Of a DNA stretch of 64,000 bases, positions 1 through 8,717 are shown piece by piece. The DNA comes from CAVXGU01 sp963761615 (GTDB taxonomy: Bacteria > Acidobacteriota > Vicinamibacteria > Vicinamibacterales > CAVVIG01). Below the pieces are notes generated by a model. It did no database searches and was not told the origin of the DNA. It saw nothing but the letters and a program-made list of their open reading frames with translations. The first letter of the stretch is position 1; each line of letters begins with the position of its first letter. Made by a program: the position numbers and the translations under genes. The stretch spans positions 620,001 to 684,000 of the forward strand of contig CAVXGU010000004.1 in assembly GCA_963761615.1 (NCBI GenBank), in the 5' to 3' direction.

Positions 1-2811
1 CAGCAGCGGAAAGCGGAATTCCAGGTTGCCGATCAGCATGCGGCTGCCGAGCAGGTTGTCGAACGCCGGGCAGGTCCCGTTGGTGTTGTTCCCGCAGTCG
101 GCCGCCGTGAACGAGTTGACGTCGTAGCCGCGCACCAGCTCCGGATAACCGATGTAGAGCGGATAGAGCCGCGTGTCTTCGCCGCCCGATCCGTAGCGCC
201 CGTAGTGCATGACGCGCGCCGCGATGGTGTAGAAGGAGACCGGCATGAAGTAGCGCCGGTAGTCGGCGGTGACGCTCGTGAAGTTGAGCGACCCGAACGT
301 CGGCGAGGCCTCCACGCGGTACCGCTGCCCCTCGACCGGGCTCGTCGGGCCGAAGTTCGTCGTGTCGAAGACGTAGGCGGCCGACGAGGTGCCGAGCGTC
401 AGCGACGGCGCCGCGCTGTTCGTGACGTTCGTGTGGGACACGAGCCCGCCCGTGATCAGCGAATAGGCGGTGGTGTCGAGGATCTGCTCGAAGGAGATCT
501 GCGAGACGCCGGCCTGGAACTCCACCCGGCGCGCCCGGTCCAGCGGGTACGCGACGAGGCCGGCGGCGCTCCGCTCGGTCTGACGATAGATCGTCGCCTG
601 GTCGATCTCGATCGGCTCCCCGGCCGTCGTCTGGCCGAGGCCGATCGAGTACCCGCCGCTCAGATACGGCACCTGGCCGCCGACGATGCCCCAGTTCAGG
701 CGGTGCGCCTGATTGAGATACGCGACCTGCGCGGAGATGTCGTTGCCGCTCAGGCTGCCGCTGATCGCCTGGTTGTACTGGACGGCCGTGAGGAGCTGGT
801 GGTCGTTCAGCATGTCGGCGAACTGCAGCGCGATGCCGCCGCCTACCGTCGCGCCGAAGCGGTCGGCGCCCGCGGCGATCACGGGCTGGCCCACGCCCTC
901 GAGGCTCAAGCCGGCGTGGTACGGCTTGACGGGATAGCTCTCCTCCGGCGGCAGGCCGAAGGTGGGGTCGCCCAGCATCTGGGCCACGAGACTCGGCTCC
1001 CGCTTGAGCGGCGGCAGCGCGCCGCCGTTGGTGGCCTCGCTGGCCTGGGTCGCGGCGCGGGTCGCCAGGTCCAGCGTGTAGATGTTGTAGTTGCCGTCGT
1101 CATACACGCTGAACGCCGCGACGCCGGTCTTGGTCGACACCGTGAGCGCGGGGCTCGTCGCGGTGATCCCGCTCACGCCCGTCGTGATGTTGGTGAGAGC
1201 CGTCATCGCGCCCGACTGCGGGTCGAGGCGGTACAGGTTGGGAATGCCCGTGCGGTTCGAGATGACGTACAGGGCGTGCCCGTCCGGCGACCACTGCGGG
1301 TTGATCGCCGAGCCGCCCGAAGGGCCGGCGTCCGTCACGCGGCGGATGCGTCCGTCGTTCAGGTCGACGATCCCAATCTCGTAGGCGCCCAGGGCGAGCG
1401 TGTCCAGGTTCGTCGAGAACCGGTCGGTGGCGAAGGCCACCTCGTGCCCGTCCGGCGACCACGACGGCTGCAGGTCCGCGTACGCATCGTTGGTGAGCTG
1501 CCGCAGGGCCTTCGTGTCGAGGTTGTAGGTGTAGAGGTCGGTCAGCCCCTGCTTGAGGCCGGTGAAGGCGAGCTGCTTCCCGTCGGGCGACCAGGCGGGA
1601 TTGAGGACCTGGTCGATCCCGGGCAGATCGATCTCCTGGATCTTGTTGCCGCTGTCGGCGTCGAAGATCGCGACCGCGGGCGTGCCGCCGGTCATCGCCG
1701 CGATGGCGATGCGCTTGCCGGTCGCGTCCCAGGCCCCGGAGGAGTCCAGCGACTCGATGCTCGAGAAGTGCGGGTCGGTCGCGGTGCTCGTCAGCCGGCG
1801 GATCGTCTGGCCGTTGGCGGTGTCGGCGATGAAGAGATCGGTCGAGAAGAAGCTGCGCTGCGAGAGGAAGGCGATGCGGCTCCCGTCGGGGCTGAGGGCC
1901 GGCCCGATGTTCATGTCGGCGCCGAGGCCCTTGCCCGCGACGGCGACCTTGCCGATCTCGCTGGGACGCGTGGTGGAGGCGATCGTCGCGCGATAGGTGT
2001 CGCGGATGCTCTCCTGCCAGGCGGCGGACAGCTGCTTGGTGTCCATTTCGAGCAGCTTCTTGAAGGCAGCGTCGACGTCGCCGTCGATCGCGGCGTTGAC
2101 GAGCAGCTTGGGAATGATCTGATCGCCCCAGCGGCCGCCGACGTACGCCCAGAGCGCCTGGCCCCAGCGGTACGGGAAGTACTTCGGGTCGTTCAGGTCC
2201 TTGATGGACGGCAGCTTGTCGTGGCTGGCGGCGTCGCGCAGCCACATCGCCGTGTTGGGGTCCACGGGCCCGAGCGAGAAGTACTCGGCCATGCCCTCGA
2301 CGAACCACAGCGGGAGCTGCTGGGCGCCGTTCTGTCCGGGCGGCGCGTCGGGTTCCGCCGTGACGTCGAACTGGAATGCGTGCACGAGCTCGTGGCCGAC
2401 GACGTGGTTCGTGTCCTCGAGCAATCCGCCGAGCGGCATGATGATCCGGCGGCGAATCGACTCGGTCACGCCGCCCGTCGCCTCGCCGATGTCGCCGAGC
2501 AGGTTCGTCTGCCGGAAGTCGGCCGGCGACGCGTACAGGATGAGCGGCTGGCGGCCCCGGAGGTCGTGGTCGAACAGCTTCGACAGGCGCGAGTACCAGC
2601 GCTCGGCCAGCCGCGCCGTGATCTCGGCGCCCGCCTGCTCGCGCGTGTAGAAATAGACGTCGAAGTGGTTGGTCGAGAGAACGTGGAAATCCAGATTGTG
2701 GTACTGGACCTTGTTCTGCCCGAAGTACTGCCCGTCGGCGGGCGTGACCCCGCCCGCCAGGCATGCCGCCGCGATCACCGCCGTGACGAGCCAGCCGCGC
2801 CGTCTGCGCAT
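1..2811 (-). CDS. Secreted gluzincin-type metalloprotease with PD40/TolB propeller and C-terminal outer-membrane barrel (partial)
   Basis: The reading frame starts at 2811 and is still open at position 1, so 937 codons are visible and the C-terminus is missing. The N-terminus (MRRRRGWLVTAVIAAACLAG) is a signal peptide. A peptidase-MA-like domain follows, with the zinc motif HELVH near residue 140 and WFVEGMAEYF about 40 residues later, which would supply the third ligand. Residues from about 240 to 580 hold repeated PD40/TolB-type blades (for example LSPDGSRIAFLSQR, WSPDGKQLAFTG, WSPDGHEVAFATD). From about 700 on, the sequence alternates aromatic strands ending in a BamA/Omp85-like pattern (YPLYIGYPELVRGYDV, LIGNLEFRFPL). 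The three parts suggest an envelope protease anchored by its own barrel. Substrate unknown. Confidence 0.85.
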   Translation of the reverse strand, partial: MRRRRGWLVTAVIAAACLAGGVTPADGQYFGQNKVQYHNLDFHVLSTNHFDVYFYTREQAGAEITARLAERWYSRLSKLFDHDLRGRQPLILYASPADFRQTNLLGDIGEATGGVTESIRRRIIMPLGGLLEDTNHVVGHELVHAFQFDVTAEPDAPPGQNGAQQLPLWFVEGMAEYFSLGPVDPNTAMWLRDAASHDKLPSIKDLNDPKYFPYRWGQALWAYVGGRWGDQIIPKLLVNAAIDGDVDAAFKKLLEMDTKQLSAAWQESIRDTYRATIASTTRPSEIGKVAVAGKGLGADMNIGPALSPDGSRIAFLSQRSFFSTDLFIADTANGQTIRRLTSTATDPHFSSIESLDSSGAWDATGKRIAIAAMTGGTPAVAIFDADSGNKIQEIDLPGIDQVLNPAWSPDGKQLAFTGLKQGLTDLYTYNLDTKALRQLTNDAYADLQPSWSPDGHEVAFATDRFSTNLDTLALGAYEIGIVDLNDGRIRRVTDAGPSGGSAINPQWSPDGHALYVISNRTGIPNLYRLDPQSGAMTALTNITTGVSGITATSPALTVSTKTGVAAFSVYDDGNYNIYTLDLATRAATQASEATNGGALPPLKREPSLVAQMLGDPTFGLPPEESYPVKPYHAGLSLEGVGQPVIAAGADRFGATVGGGIALQFADMLNDHQLLTAVQYNQAISGSLSGNDISAQVAYLNQAHRLNWGIVGGQVPYLSGGYSIGLGQTTAGEPIEIDQATIYRQTERSAAGLVAYPLDRARRVEFQAGVSQISFEQILDTTAYSLITGGLVSHTNVTNSAAPSLTLGTSSAAYVFDTTNFGPTSPVEGQRYRVEASPTFGSLNFTSVTADYRRYFMPVSFYTIAARVMHYGRYGSGGEDTRLYPLYIGYPELVRGYDVNSFTAADCGNNTNGTCPAFDNLLGSRMLIGNLEFRFPLL

Positions 2812-2881
2812 GGTGTGAAGCCTCCCCGTAGCGTGCGCTCTAGGTTCCAGACTCTGGATGCGGCCGTTCGGCCGGGGCGCC

Positions 2882-3394
2882 CTACGGATTCTTGGGTTTG
2901 ACGGTGACGTAGCCCCAGTAGCAGTGCCCGTTCTCGCCCCATGCAAAGACCATGACGTCGCCGCCCTTCCGGTCCAGGAACGCGCCGGAGTGGAGCTCGG
3001 CGTCGCTCGGCGGCAGCTGGATCGCGAACTGGTCCAGCGTGGACTCGTGCGTGAAGGTGACCAGGCGGCCCTTGTCGTTGTCCGTCTCCGAGACCAGCCG
3101 CCACCGCGAATTGGGCTGGGAGGTGTCGGCGTCTGACGGCAGCGTCACCGCCACCCCGCCGTGGGGCCCGTTGACCATCACCTTGTCCTCGTTTCGCGAC
3201 AGGTGCTCTACACTGTCGAGGACAATCGGCTCGTACATCCCGGTCACGTCGTACTTGTCCGATTCGCCCACGAGGCGAACCTGGCCGGCCGCCACCTCCT
3301 CGCCCGCCGCCTTCGCCTCCGGGGCCTTCGAGCATCCCGCCGGCAGCAGGACGAGGAGCGGCAACGCGATCCAGCGGGCGGCGGCGCTTGTCAT
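2882..3394 (-). CDS. Predicted lipoprotein, function unknown
   Basis: The 170-residue product begins with a lipoprotein signal ending in the lipobox LPAGC (Cys21), so the mature protein should be lipid-anchored. The rest is soluble and beta-rich in character, with no transmembrane segment and a final stretch HCYWGYVTVKPKNP. I do not recognise a family. It starts 31 bp from the divergent ferredoxin-MBL gene and ends 70 bp before the protease gene on the same strand, so it could be the first gene of a two-gene unit with the protease. Confidence 0.7.
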   Translation of the reverse strand: MTSAAARWIALPLLVLLPAGCSKAPEAKAAGEEVAAGQVRLVGESDKYDVTGMYEPIVLDSVEHLSRNEDKVMVNGPHGGVAVTLPSDADTSQPNSRWRLVSETDNDKGRLVTFTHESTLDQFAIQLPPSDAELHSGAFLDRKGGDVMVFAWGENGHCYWGYVTVKPKNP

Positions 3395-3425
3395 CTCTCG
3401 TTGAGTATGCCATCAATCACGGGAG

Positions 3426-4304
3426 ATGGCTCGGATCAGCGAGCGGCTCGACGAGAACGTGGACGGGGACTTCTTCGTCGATGCCTCGTGCATCGACTGC
3501 GACGCGTGCCGCCAGATCGCGCCGGACACCTTCCGCGATCACGGGGGACAGTCGAGCGTCTACCGCCAGCCGCAGACGGAAACCGACGAGCTGCGCGCGC
3601 TGATGGCGCTCGTCGCCTGTCCGACGGCGTCGATCGGCACCCGCTCGGGCCGGAGCGCGCGCGAGGCCGTGCGTGCGTTCCCGTCGGTGGTCGTCGACAA
3701 CGTGTACTTCTGCGGCTTCACCGCCGAATCGAGCTTCGGCGCCTGGTCCTATCTGATCGTGCGACCGCCGGAGGCCGGCGGCAACGTCCTGGTGGATTCC
3801 CCGCGGTTCACCGCGCCGCTGGCGCGGCGGCTCGAGGCGATGGGTGGCGTCGCGCTCATGTACCTCTCGCACCGCGACGATATCGCCGACCACGCGAAGT
3901 TCGCGGCGCACTTCGGCTGTCCGCGCGTGATGCATGAGGCCGATGGCGCCGCGCGGCTCGGCGTCGAGCGCGTCACCACGGGTCGCGACCTCCTGCCCCT
4001 CGATGCCCAGCTGCTCTCGATCCCGACGCCCGGCCACACGCGGGGGCACCAGGTGCTCCTGTACGGGGCGCGCGCGCTCTTCACCGGCGATCACCTCGCC
4101 TGGTCGCCCGAGCGCGGGCGGCTCACGGCCTTCCGCGACGTCTGCTGGGACTCCTGGGCGGAGCAGACGCGTTCGATGGAGCGTCTGCTCGGGTACCGCT
4201 TCGAGTGGGTCCTTCCGGGCCACGGACGCATCGCGCACCTGCCCGCCGCCGAGATGCACGCGAGCCTCGAGCGGTGCGTGGAGGCCATGAAGGGCGCCCG
4301 CTAG
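3426..4304 (+). CDS. Ferredoxin-domain metallo-beta-lactamase-fold hydrolase
   Basis: The 292-residue protein has an N-terminal 4Fe-4S ferredoxin half (CIDCDAC, Cys22/25/28, and a distant Cys65 before PTASIG) followed by a metallo-beta-lactamase fold. The usual HxHxDH is replaced by HRDDIADH (149-156). The later metal residues are intact: TPGHTRGH (His204), FTGDH (Asp222) and LPGHGR near 262. The HRDDxxDH variant is, as I recall, typical of ferredoxin-fused members of this superfamily. The role is probably redox-linked hydrolysis of a thioester or similar substrate in the cytoplasm, which is inference. The start codon follows a purine-rich stretch at very short spacing, so the N-terminus could shift by a few residues. 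Confidence 0.85.
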   Translation: MARISERLDENVDGDFFVDASCIDCDACRQIAPDTFRDHGGQSSVYRQPQTETDELRALMALVACPTASIGTRSGRSAREAVRAFPSVVVDNVYFCGFTAESSFGAWSYLIVRPPEAGGNVLVDSPRFTAPLARRLEAMGGVALMYLSHRDDIADHAKFAAHFGCPRVMHEADGAARLGVERVTTGRDLLPLDAQLLSIPTPGHTRGHQVLLYGARALFTGDHLAWSPERGRLTAFRDVCWDSWAEQTRSMERLLGYRFEWVLPGHGRIAHLPAAEMHASLERCVEAMKGAR

Positions 4305-4323
4305 AGCGGTTTCCGTTTTCGCT

Positions 4324-4380
4324 GTAGCGGCCGACCTTCAGGTCGGCTGCGGATTGGCGGACCTGAAGGTCCGCGGCTAC
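4324..4380. repeat. REP-like nested palindrome
   Basis: Two arms of about 24 bp (4324-4347 and 4357-4380) are near-perfect reverse complements. Each arm is itself a hairpin: GCCGACCT-TC-AGGTCGGC on the left and GCGGACCT-GA-AGGTCCGC on the right. The element lies just past the stop of the ferredoxin-MBL gene and before the convergent pseudouridine synthase. It can act as a bidirectional terminator or mRNA stabiliser. Its form is that of a dispersed intergenic palindrome (REP/ERIC class). A related core, TCAGGTC-GCC-GACCTGA, occurs at 63814-63830. Confidence 0.75.
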
Positions 4381-4441
4381 ACCGATCTCGGGGCGACACC
4401 GATCTCGCGGCGACATCGATCTCGCGGCGACATCAATCTCG
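4379..4441. repeat. 17-bp tandem repeat, about 3.7 copies
   Basis: Units start at 4379, 4396, 4413 and 4430 with consensus ACATCGATCTCGCGGCG. The first two carry ACACC and the last is cut after 12 bases. The array abuts the REP-like palindrome and ends about 40 bp from the stop of the convergent pseudouridine synthase gene. No protein-coding role is apparent. Confidence 0.85.
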
Positions 4442-4478
4442 AAAACGCCGTAGGCTCTCGGCTGGGCCACAGCCACCG

Positions 4479-5528
4479 TCAGCGTCGGGCGCCTTGCGGC
4501 GTCAGTTCCCAGCCCCCTGCGAAGAGCCGCATCAGCACCCCCAGGTCCTCCGGAATCGGCGCGGTGATTTCCAACGCGTCGCCCGTCCAGGGATGTCTGA
4601 AGGTCGTGCGCCAGGCGTGCAGCGCCTGGCGGGGAAAGGCCGAGAGCTGTGCCGCGAGGGCGGAGTCGCCGATGTCCTGCCAGCGCGGGGCGCCGTAGAC
4701 GCGGTCGCCGAGGATCGGCCAGCCGCGGGCGGCGAGGTGCACGCGGATCTGGTGTGTGCGTCCGGTGAGAAGCCTGCAGCGCAGGAGCGCGAGGCCCACC
4801 GGGGCGGCGGCGATCCGCCCCCGTCGCTCGAAGAGCGTGACGCTCGGCGAGCCGGCCGTCTCCGACGCGACGCGCCGGCGCCGGTCGCGCGGATCGGGCG
4901 CGATGCCGAGCTCGATGCGCCCGCGGGCCGACTTGACCTTCCCGTAGACGATCGCGAGGTAGTCCTTTGCGGCCTCGTCCGCCGCCAGGGCCCGCTGAAG
5001 CGCCCTGTGGGCCTCCCCGGTCTTGGCCACGATCATGACGCCGGACGTGAACTGGTCGAGCCGGCCGACGAGCGAGGGGCGATGGCCGTCCGGCCACTCG
5101 CGCGCCAGCCCCGCCAGCGCGTTCATCATCGTGCCCTCTGCATGCCGGAAGCCTGGATGGGCGACGATCCCCGCGGGCTTGTCGACCGCCATCAGGTAGC
5201 GGTCCTCGTAGAGGATCGCAATCGGCGCGTCCTCGGCCCGGAGCGTGCGCCTCGGCGTGGGGGCGTCCGGGCGCGCGATCGAGACGACCGCGCCGCACGC
5301 GACGCGCGCAGCGGGCCGGTCGACCGGGCGCCCGTTCACCTGGACGCGGCCCGCGGCGATCCACCCCTGCACCCGCGTTCGCGACGCGCGGTCGGCGCCG
5401 CCCAGATGCCGGCGGATCACGTGGTCGAGCCGCCGCCCCGCGTCGCCGCGGTCGAGGACGAAGGTCTGGCGCACGACGCCAAGGTAGCAGAAGAAACGCA
5501 GGCGCTGAGGACCGGAGATTCGGAGCAA
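4479..5528 (-). CDS. RluA-family 23S rRNA/tRNA pseudouridine synthase
   Basis: The product converts uridine to pseudouridine in RNA. An S4 RNA-binding domain (about residues 35-90, RLDHVIRRHLGG ... RVQVNGRPVDRPAARV) is followed by the catalytic domain with VDKPAGIVAHPG and GRLDQFTSGVMIVAKT, which contains the catalytic Asp. The later block RLLTGRTHQIRVHLA is also typical of the RluA/RluD group. The usual HRLD is GRLD here. The first 18 residues look non-conserved. A GTG at 5474 (VRQTFVLDRGD) fits the family start better than the ATG at 5528. The specific target nucleotide cannot be told from sequence. Confidence 0.92.
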   Translation of the reverse strand: MLRISGPQRLRFFCYLGVVRQTFVLDRGDAGRRLDHVIRRHLGGADRASRTRVQGWIAAGRVQVNGRPVDRPAARVACGAVVSIARPDAPTPRRTLRAEDAPIAILYEDRYLMAVDKPAGIVAHPGFRHAEGTMMNALAGLAREWPDGHRPSLVGRLDQFTSGVMIVAKTGEAHRALQRALAADEAAKDYLAIVYGKVKSARGRIELGIAPDPRDRRRRVASETAGSPSVTLFERRGRIAAAPVGLALLRCRLLTGRTHQIRVHLAARGWPILGDRVYGAPRWQDIGDSALAAQLSAFPRQALHAWRTTFRHPWTGDALEITAPIPEDLGVLMRLFAGGWELTPQGARR

Positions 5529-5659
5529 CGGAGCGGCATGCCGGGGGCCGGGAGGTTGTCATCGAATGTCGCGCAAGGAGATTGCCTGGAGGCGTGCCGG
5601 CAGGTGATAATTGGGACTGCAACGACTACCGGGGGTTGCGCGACTCGCCGAGGGATGTC

Positions 5660-7018
5660 ATGAATCGTTGGAGCGTCATTGGCATTGTGGGAGTTCTGGC
5701 CGCCGGGGCGGTCACGTGGGGCGTGGCGGCGAGGTCCGCCGATGACCAGCCGACGGTGATCGTGAGGACGGGCGACGTGTCCACCGGACCCGTCACCCGG
5801 CACATCGTGGCCTCCGGCACCATCGAGGCCGAGTCGACCGTCGACGTCGGCAGCCAGGTGTCCGGCACCGTGCAGTCGCTCGAGGCCGACTACAACTCCA
5901 TCGTGCACAAGGGCCAGGTGGTCGCGCACCTCGACCCGTCCACCTACCGGGCCCAGTACGCCAAGGCGCAGGCCGCGCTCGCACAGGCCAAGGCCGACCA
6001 GGCCCGATACCAGGCCGCCCTCACCGACGCGCAGACGAAGTACACGCGGTCGTCCGAGCTCAGTCGGAAGGGCCTGGTCACGGCGATCGACCTCGCGGAC
6101 GCGAAGGCGGCAGTGGGGCAGGCCCAGGCCAGCCTCCGCTCGGCGCAGTCGCAGGTCGTCGTCGCGCAGGCGTCGCTCGACCAGGCGAAAGTGAACCTCG
6201 ATTACACCGTGATCCGATCGCCGATCGACGGGATCGTCGTGGCGCGCCTCGTGGACGTGGGCCAGACGGTCGCCGCGCGCCTGAACGCGCCCGTCCTCTT
6301 CACGATCGCACAGGACTTCAAGCACCTGCAGCTCGAGCTGCAGGTCGACGAAGACGAGGTCTCCGACATCCACAAGGGGCAATCGGCGACTTTCTCCGTC
6401 GAGGCGTTTCCCGGCGAGACCTTTCAGGGGACGGTGTCGCAGGTTCGCCTTCAGCCCGACCAGGCGGCGACGACGACGGTGAGCTCCGACGGGCTGACGC
6501 GGATGCGCCAGCCGCGGGTCATCACCTACACGGCCATCGTGCAGATCAGCAATCCTGCCGAGGAGCTGCGTCCGGGCATGACGGCGATCGCGACCGTCGC
6601 GATGCCGCAGTGCGACAGCTGCCTGCGCGTCCCGAACGACGCGGTGGCCTTCCGTCCGTCGCAGGACGTGCTCGAGGCGCTCGGCCAGAAGCCGCTCGAC
6701 CCGCCGGCCGACGATCCGGCGGATCCGGCGGCCGGCCAGATCGCCGCCGCGACACCTGCCGAGGGGGTGCCCGGCACCGTCTGGCACTACGTCGACGACC
6801 GGCTCCAGCCGACCCCCGTGCGCATCGGCGCTCAGGGCGATCAGTTCACCGAGATCCTCAACGGCAAGCTCGATGCCGGCCAGCCGGTGGTCACGAGCGC
6901 CAGGCTCCCCACCGTGCAGCTTCCCACGGCGCGATCTCCGCTCGCGCCGCAGCCGCCGCGCTTCCGCCGGGGCGGCTTCCGCGGTTTCGGGGGAGGCGGC
7001 GGGTTCCGGGGACGCTGA
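5660..7018 (+). CDS. MacA/HlyD-type efflux periplasmic adaptor subunit
   Basis: The 452-residue membrane fusion protein would link an inner-membrane pump to an outer-membrane channel. The start at ATG 5660 is chosen because GAGGGA precedes it and a membrane anchor (WSVIGIVGVLAAGAVTWGV) follows at once. The lipoyl half-motifs (VDVGSQVSGTVQSL, GQVVAHLDPSTY), an Ala/Gln-rich alpha-hairpin (about residues 95-190) and IRSPIDGIVVARLVDVGQTV are all in order. The C-terminus is an unusual Arg/Gly/Phe tail (RFRRGGFRGFGGGGGFRGR). No MacB-type permease or TolC gene is adjacent, and the next gene is convergent, so its pump must be encoded elsewhere. Confidence 0.9.
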   Translation: MNRWSVIGIVGVLAAGAVTWGVAARSADDQPTVIVRTGDVSTGPVTRHIVASGTIEAESTVDVGSQVSGTVQSLEADYNSIVHKGQVVAHLDPSTYRAQYAKAQAALAQAKADQARYQAALTDAQTKYTRSSELSRKGLVTAIDLADAKAAVGQAQASLRSAQSQVVVAQASLDQAKVNLDYTVIRSPIDGIVVARLVDVGQTVAARLNAPVLFTIAQDFKHLQLELQVDEDEVSDIHKGQSATFSVEAFPGETFQGTVSQVRLQPDQAATTTVSSDGLTRMRQPRVITYTAIVQISNPAEELRPGMTAIATVAMPQCDSCLRVPNDAVAFRPSQDVLEALGQKPLDPPADDPADPAAGQIAAATPAEGVPGTVWHYVDDRLQPTPVRIGAQGDQFTEILNGKLDAGQPVVTSARLPTVQLPTARSPLAPQPPRFRRGGFRGFGGGGGFRGR

Positions 7019-7034
7019 GGGTGCCCGCCGAAGC

Positions 7035-8621
7035 CTACTTCGGAATCTCCAGCCGCTGTCCCACCTGGATCACTGTCGAGACCAGACCGTTCGCCTCGAC
7101 CAGCTGGCGCACCGTGGTGCCGTAGCGGCCGGCGATCCGGCCCAGCGTCTCGCCGGCCCGGACGACGTGGACGGCCGCGCTGCGCGCGCGGGACGCCACG
7201 CGGTCGCCTCCGGTCCAGACGAGCGGCGACCATCCGGTGGCGCCGCCGTTGGGAATGTCCAGCGACTGGCCGATGTAGATCCGCGTCGACCGGCCCAGGT
7301 GGTTCGCGTTCTGCAGTGCCGACACCGAGGTCCCGAAGCGGCGGGCGATCGAGCCGAGCGTATCGCCGTGGTCGATCCGGTAGGTGACCGCGAGCTGGCG
7401 GTCGCGCTTGCGCGCCGCCGGCAGCTCGTCGAATGCGTCGCGGAAGTCGGCGAGGTGCCCCTCTGGCACGCGCAGCGGGTAGCTTGCCGGCACGAGCAGG
7501 TGCCCCTGCACGACCTCCGCGTCGAGCGCCGGGTTCAGGTCGGCGAGGCGAGCGGCCGGCGTGCCCGTGAGGTGCGCCAGGTCGAGCAGCGAGACGTACT
7601 TCCCGGGGATGAACTCGTCGAAGGCGAGCGCCGGCAGCGGGTCCACCTCGGGGAAGACCTCGTCGCGCTCGGCGTAAAGAGTCGCCACCGCCACGAACTC
7701 CGCGTAGAAGTTCCTCGACGCGAACCCGAAGCTCGGCGAGTGGTACCGCTCGACGATGACGCCGATGTCGTTGCTGCCGACCTGGCTGACCGCCCGCACC
7801 ATCCCGGCGATCCCGTGATTGTAGGCCGTCAACGCCACCGGCCAGCTGTGCACGCGGCCGTAGTGCTCGGCGAGCAGCCTGGCCGCGCCCTCGGCGGCCA
7901 GCCAGACGTCCGATCGCTCGTCCACGGCGGGGCCGATCTGGAGGTAGAGGCGGCCCGTGGACCTCGTGAACTGCCAGACCCCGGAGGCCCCGGCCTTCGA
8001 GCGCGCCTCGTAGTTGAACATCGACTCCACGAAGGGGAGGCGGGCAATCTCGGTCGGCACGCCGTACTTGGCGAGGATTCGCTCGATGCCGGGGATGAAC
8101 ATGCCCGAGGTGCGCAGGGCGTCCCGGAACGTGTCGCGCAGCCCGCCCTGGGCGCGCACGCGGTCGATGGCCGCACGGAAGTCGGTCGACGGGCGCTGGG
8201 CGTCGGCGAAGAGGGCGCGCACGCGGGCCTCGTCGGCCGGGTCGGCCTGCGCGCCGCGCTGGCCGGCGAGCGCCCGCAGGATTCCCTGATACTTCTCGAT
8301 CGCCCGCTGCACGCGGTCGCGCCGTGCCCGCTCCACCGCGACGTCCGACGCACCCTGCTCGACGAGATCGCCGACGTCGACCACGTCGTAGATGACGTCG
8401 AGGTTGGTGTCGTCGTGGATCACCGTCTGGGTGGAGTCGTACTTGGAGAAGATCGCCCGCCAGAAGCGGACGTTCGGCTGGAGCACGGCGGGAACGGGGA
8501 AGACGGCGGGATCGAGCGCCGGCTCGTTTTGCTGAGCTTGGGAGGACGCGGCGGTCATGGCGACCGCGAGCATCGCGGCCAGAATCACACGGAGCCGTCG
8601 GGTGCGGGTACTGCCCGTCAA
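7035..8621 (-). CDS. MltD-like membrane-bound lytic murein transglycosylase with two LysM domains
   Basis: The protein cleaves peptidoglycan glycan strands in the periplasm. A signal peptide (VILAAMLAVAMTAASSQA) precedes a spacer and the SLT catalytic domain near residues 185-290. That domain has RLPFVESMFN (catalytic Glu), SGVWQFTRSTGRLY and ALTAYNHGIAGM. Two LysM repeats close the protein: YRIDHGDTLGSIARRFGTS and VVRAGETLGRIAGRYGTT. At 528 residues it matches MltD-type enzymes. The frame opens with TTG at 8621; a GTG at 8588 is an alternative that still leaves a usable signal peptide. Confidence 0.92.
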   Translation of the reverse strand: MTGSTRTRRLRVILAAMLAVAMTAASSQAQQNEPALDPAVFPVPAVLQPNVRFWRAIFSKYDSTQTVIHDDTNLDVIYDVVDVGDLVEQGASDVAVERARRDRVQRAIEKYQGILRALAGQRGAQADPADEARVRALFADAQRPSTDFRAAIDRVRAQGGLRDTFRDALRTSGMFIPGIERILAKYGVPTEIARLPFVESMFNYEARSKAGASGVWQFTRSTGRLYLQIGPAVDERSDVWLAAEGAARLLAEHYGRVHSWPVALTAYNHGIAGMVRAVSQVGSNDIGVIVERYHSPSFGFASRNFYAEFVAVATLYAERDEVFPEVDPLPALAFDEFIPGKYVSLLDLAHLTGTPAARLADLNPALDAEVVQGHLLVPASYPLRVPEGHLADFRDAFDELPAARKRDRQLAVTYRIDHGDTLGSIARRFGTSVSALQNANHLGRSTRIYIGQSLDIPNGGATGWSPLVWTGGDRVASRARSAAVHVVRAGETLGRIAGRYGTTVRQLVEANGLVSTVIQVGQRLEIPK

Positions 8622-8717
8622 TGACCTCGCGTCAGAGTACTACGCTCACGGCCAGGGTACAAGCCAGCCTGCAGGCCCGTGCTGCGCGCTGCAGGGCAGG
8701 CGCGAGTAAACGTCGCG

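Noticed and set aside
205..2901. Very long open frame on the plus strand over the metalloprotease gene
   Set aside because: Translation is Arg/Val/Gly/Asp-rich with no motif. It is the antisense shadow of a GC-rich gene whose minus-strand product has clear domains.
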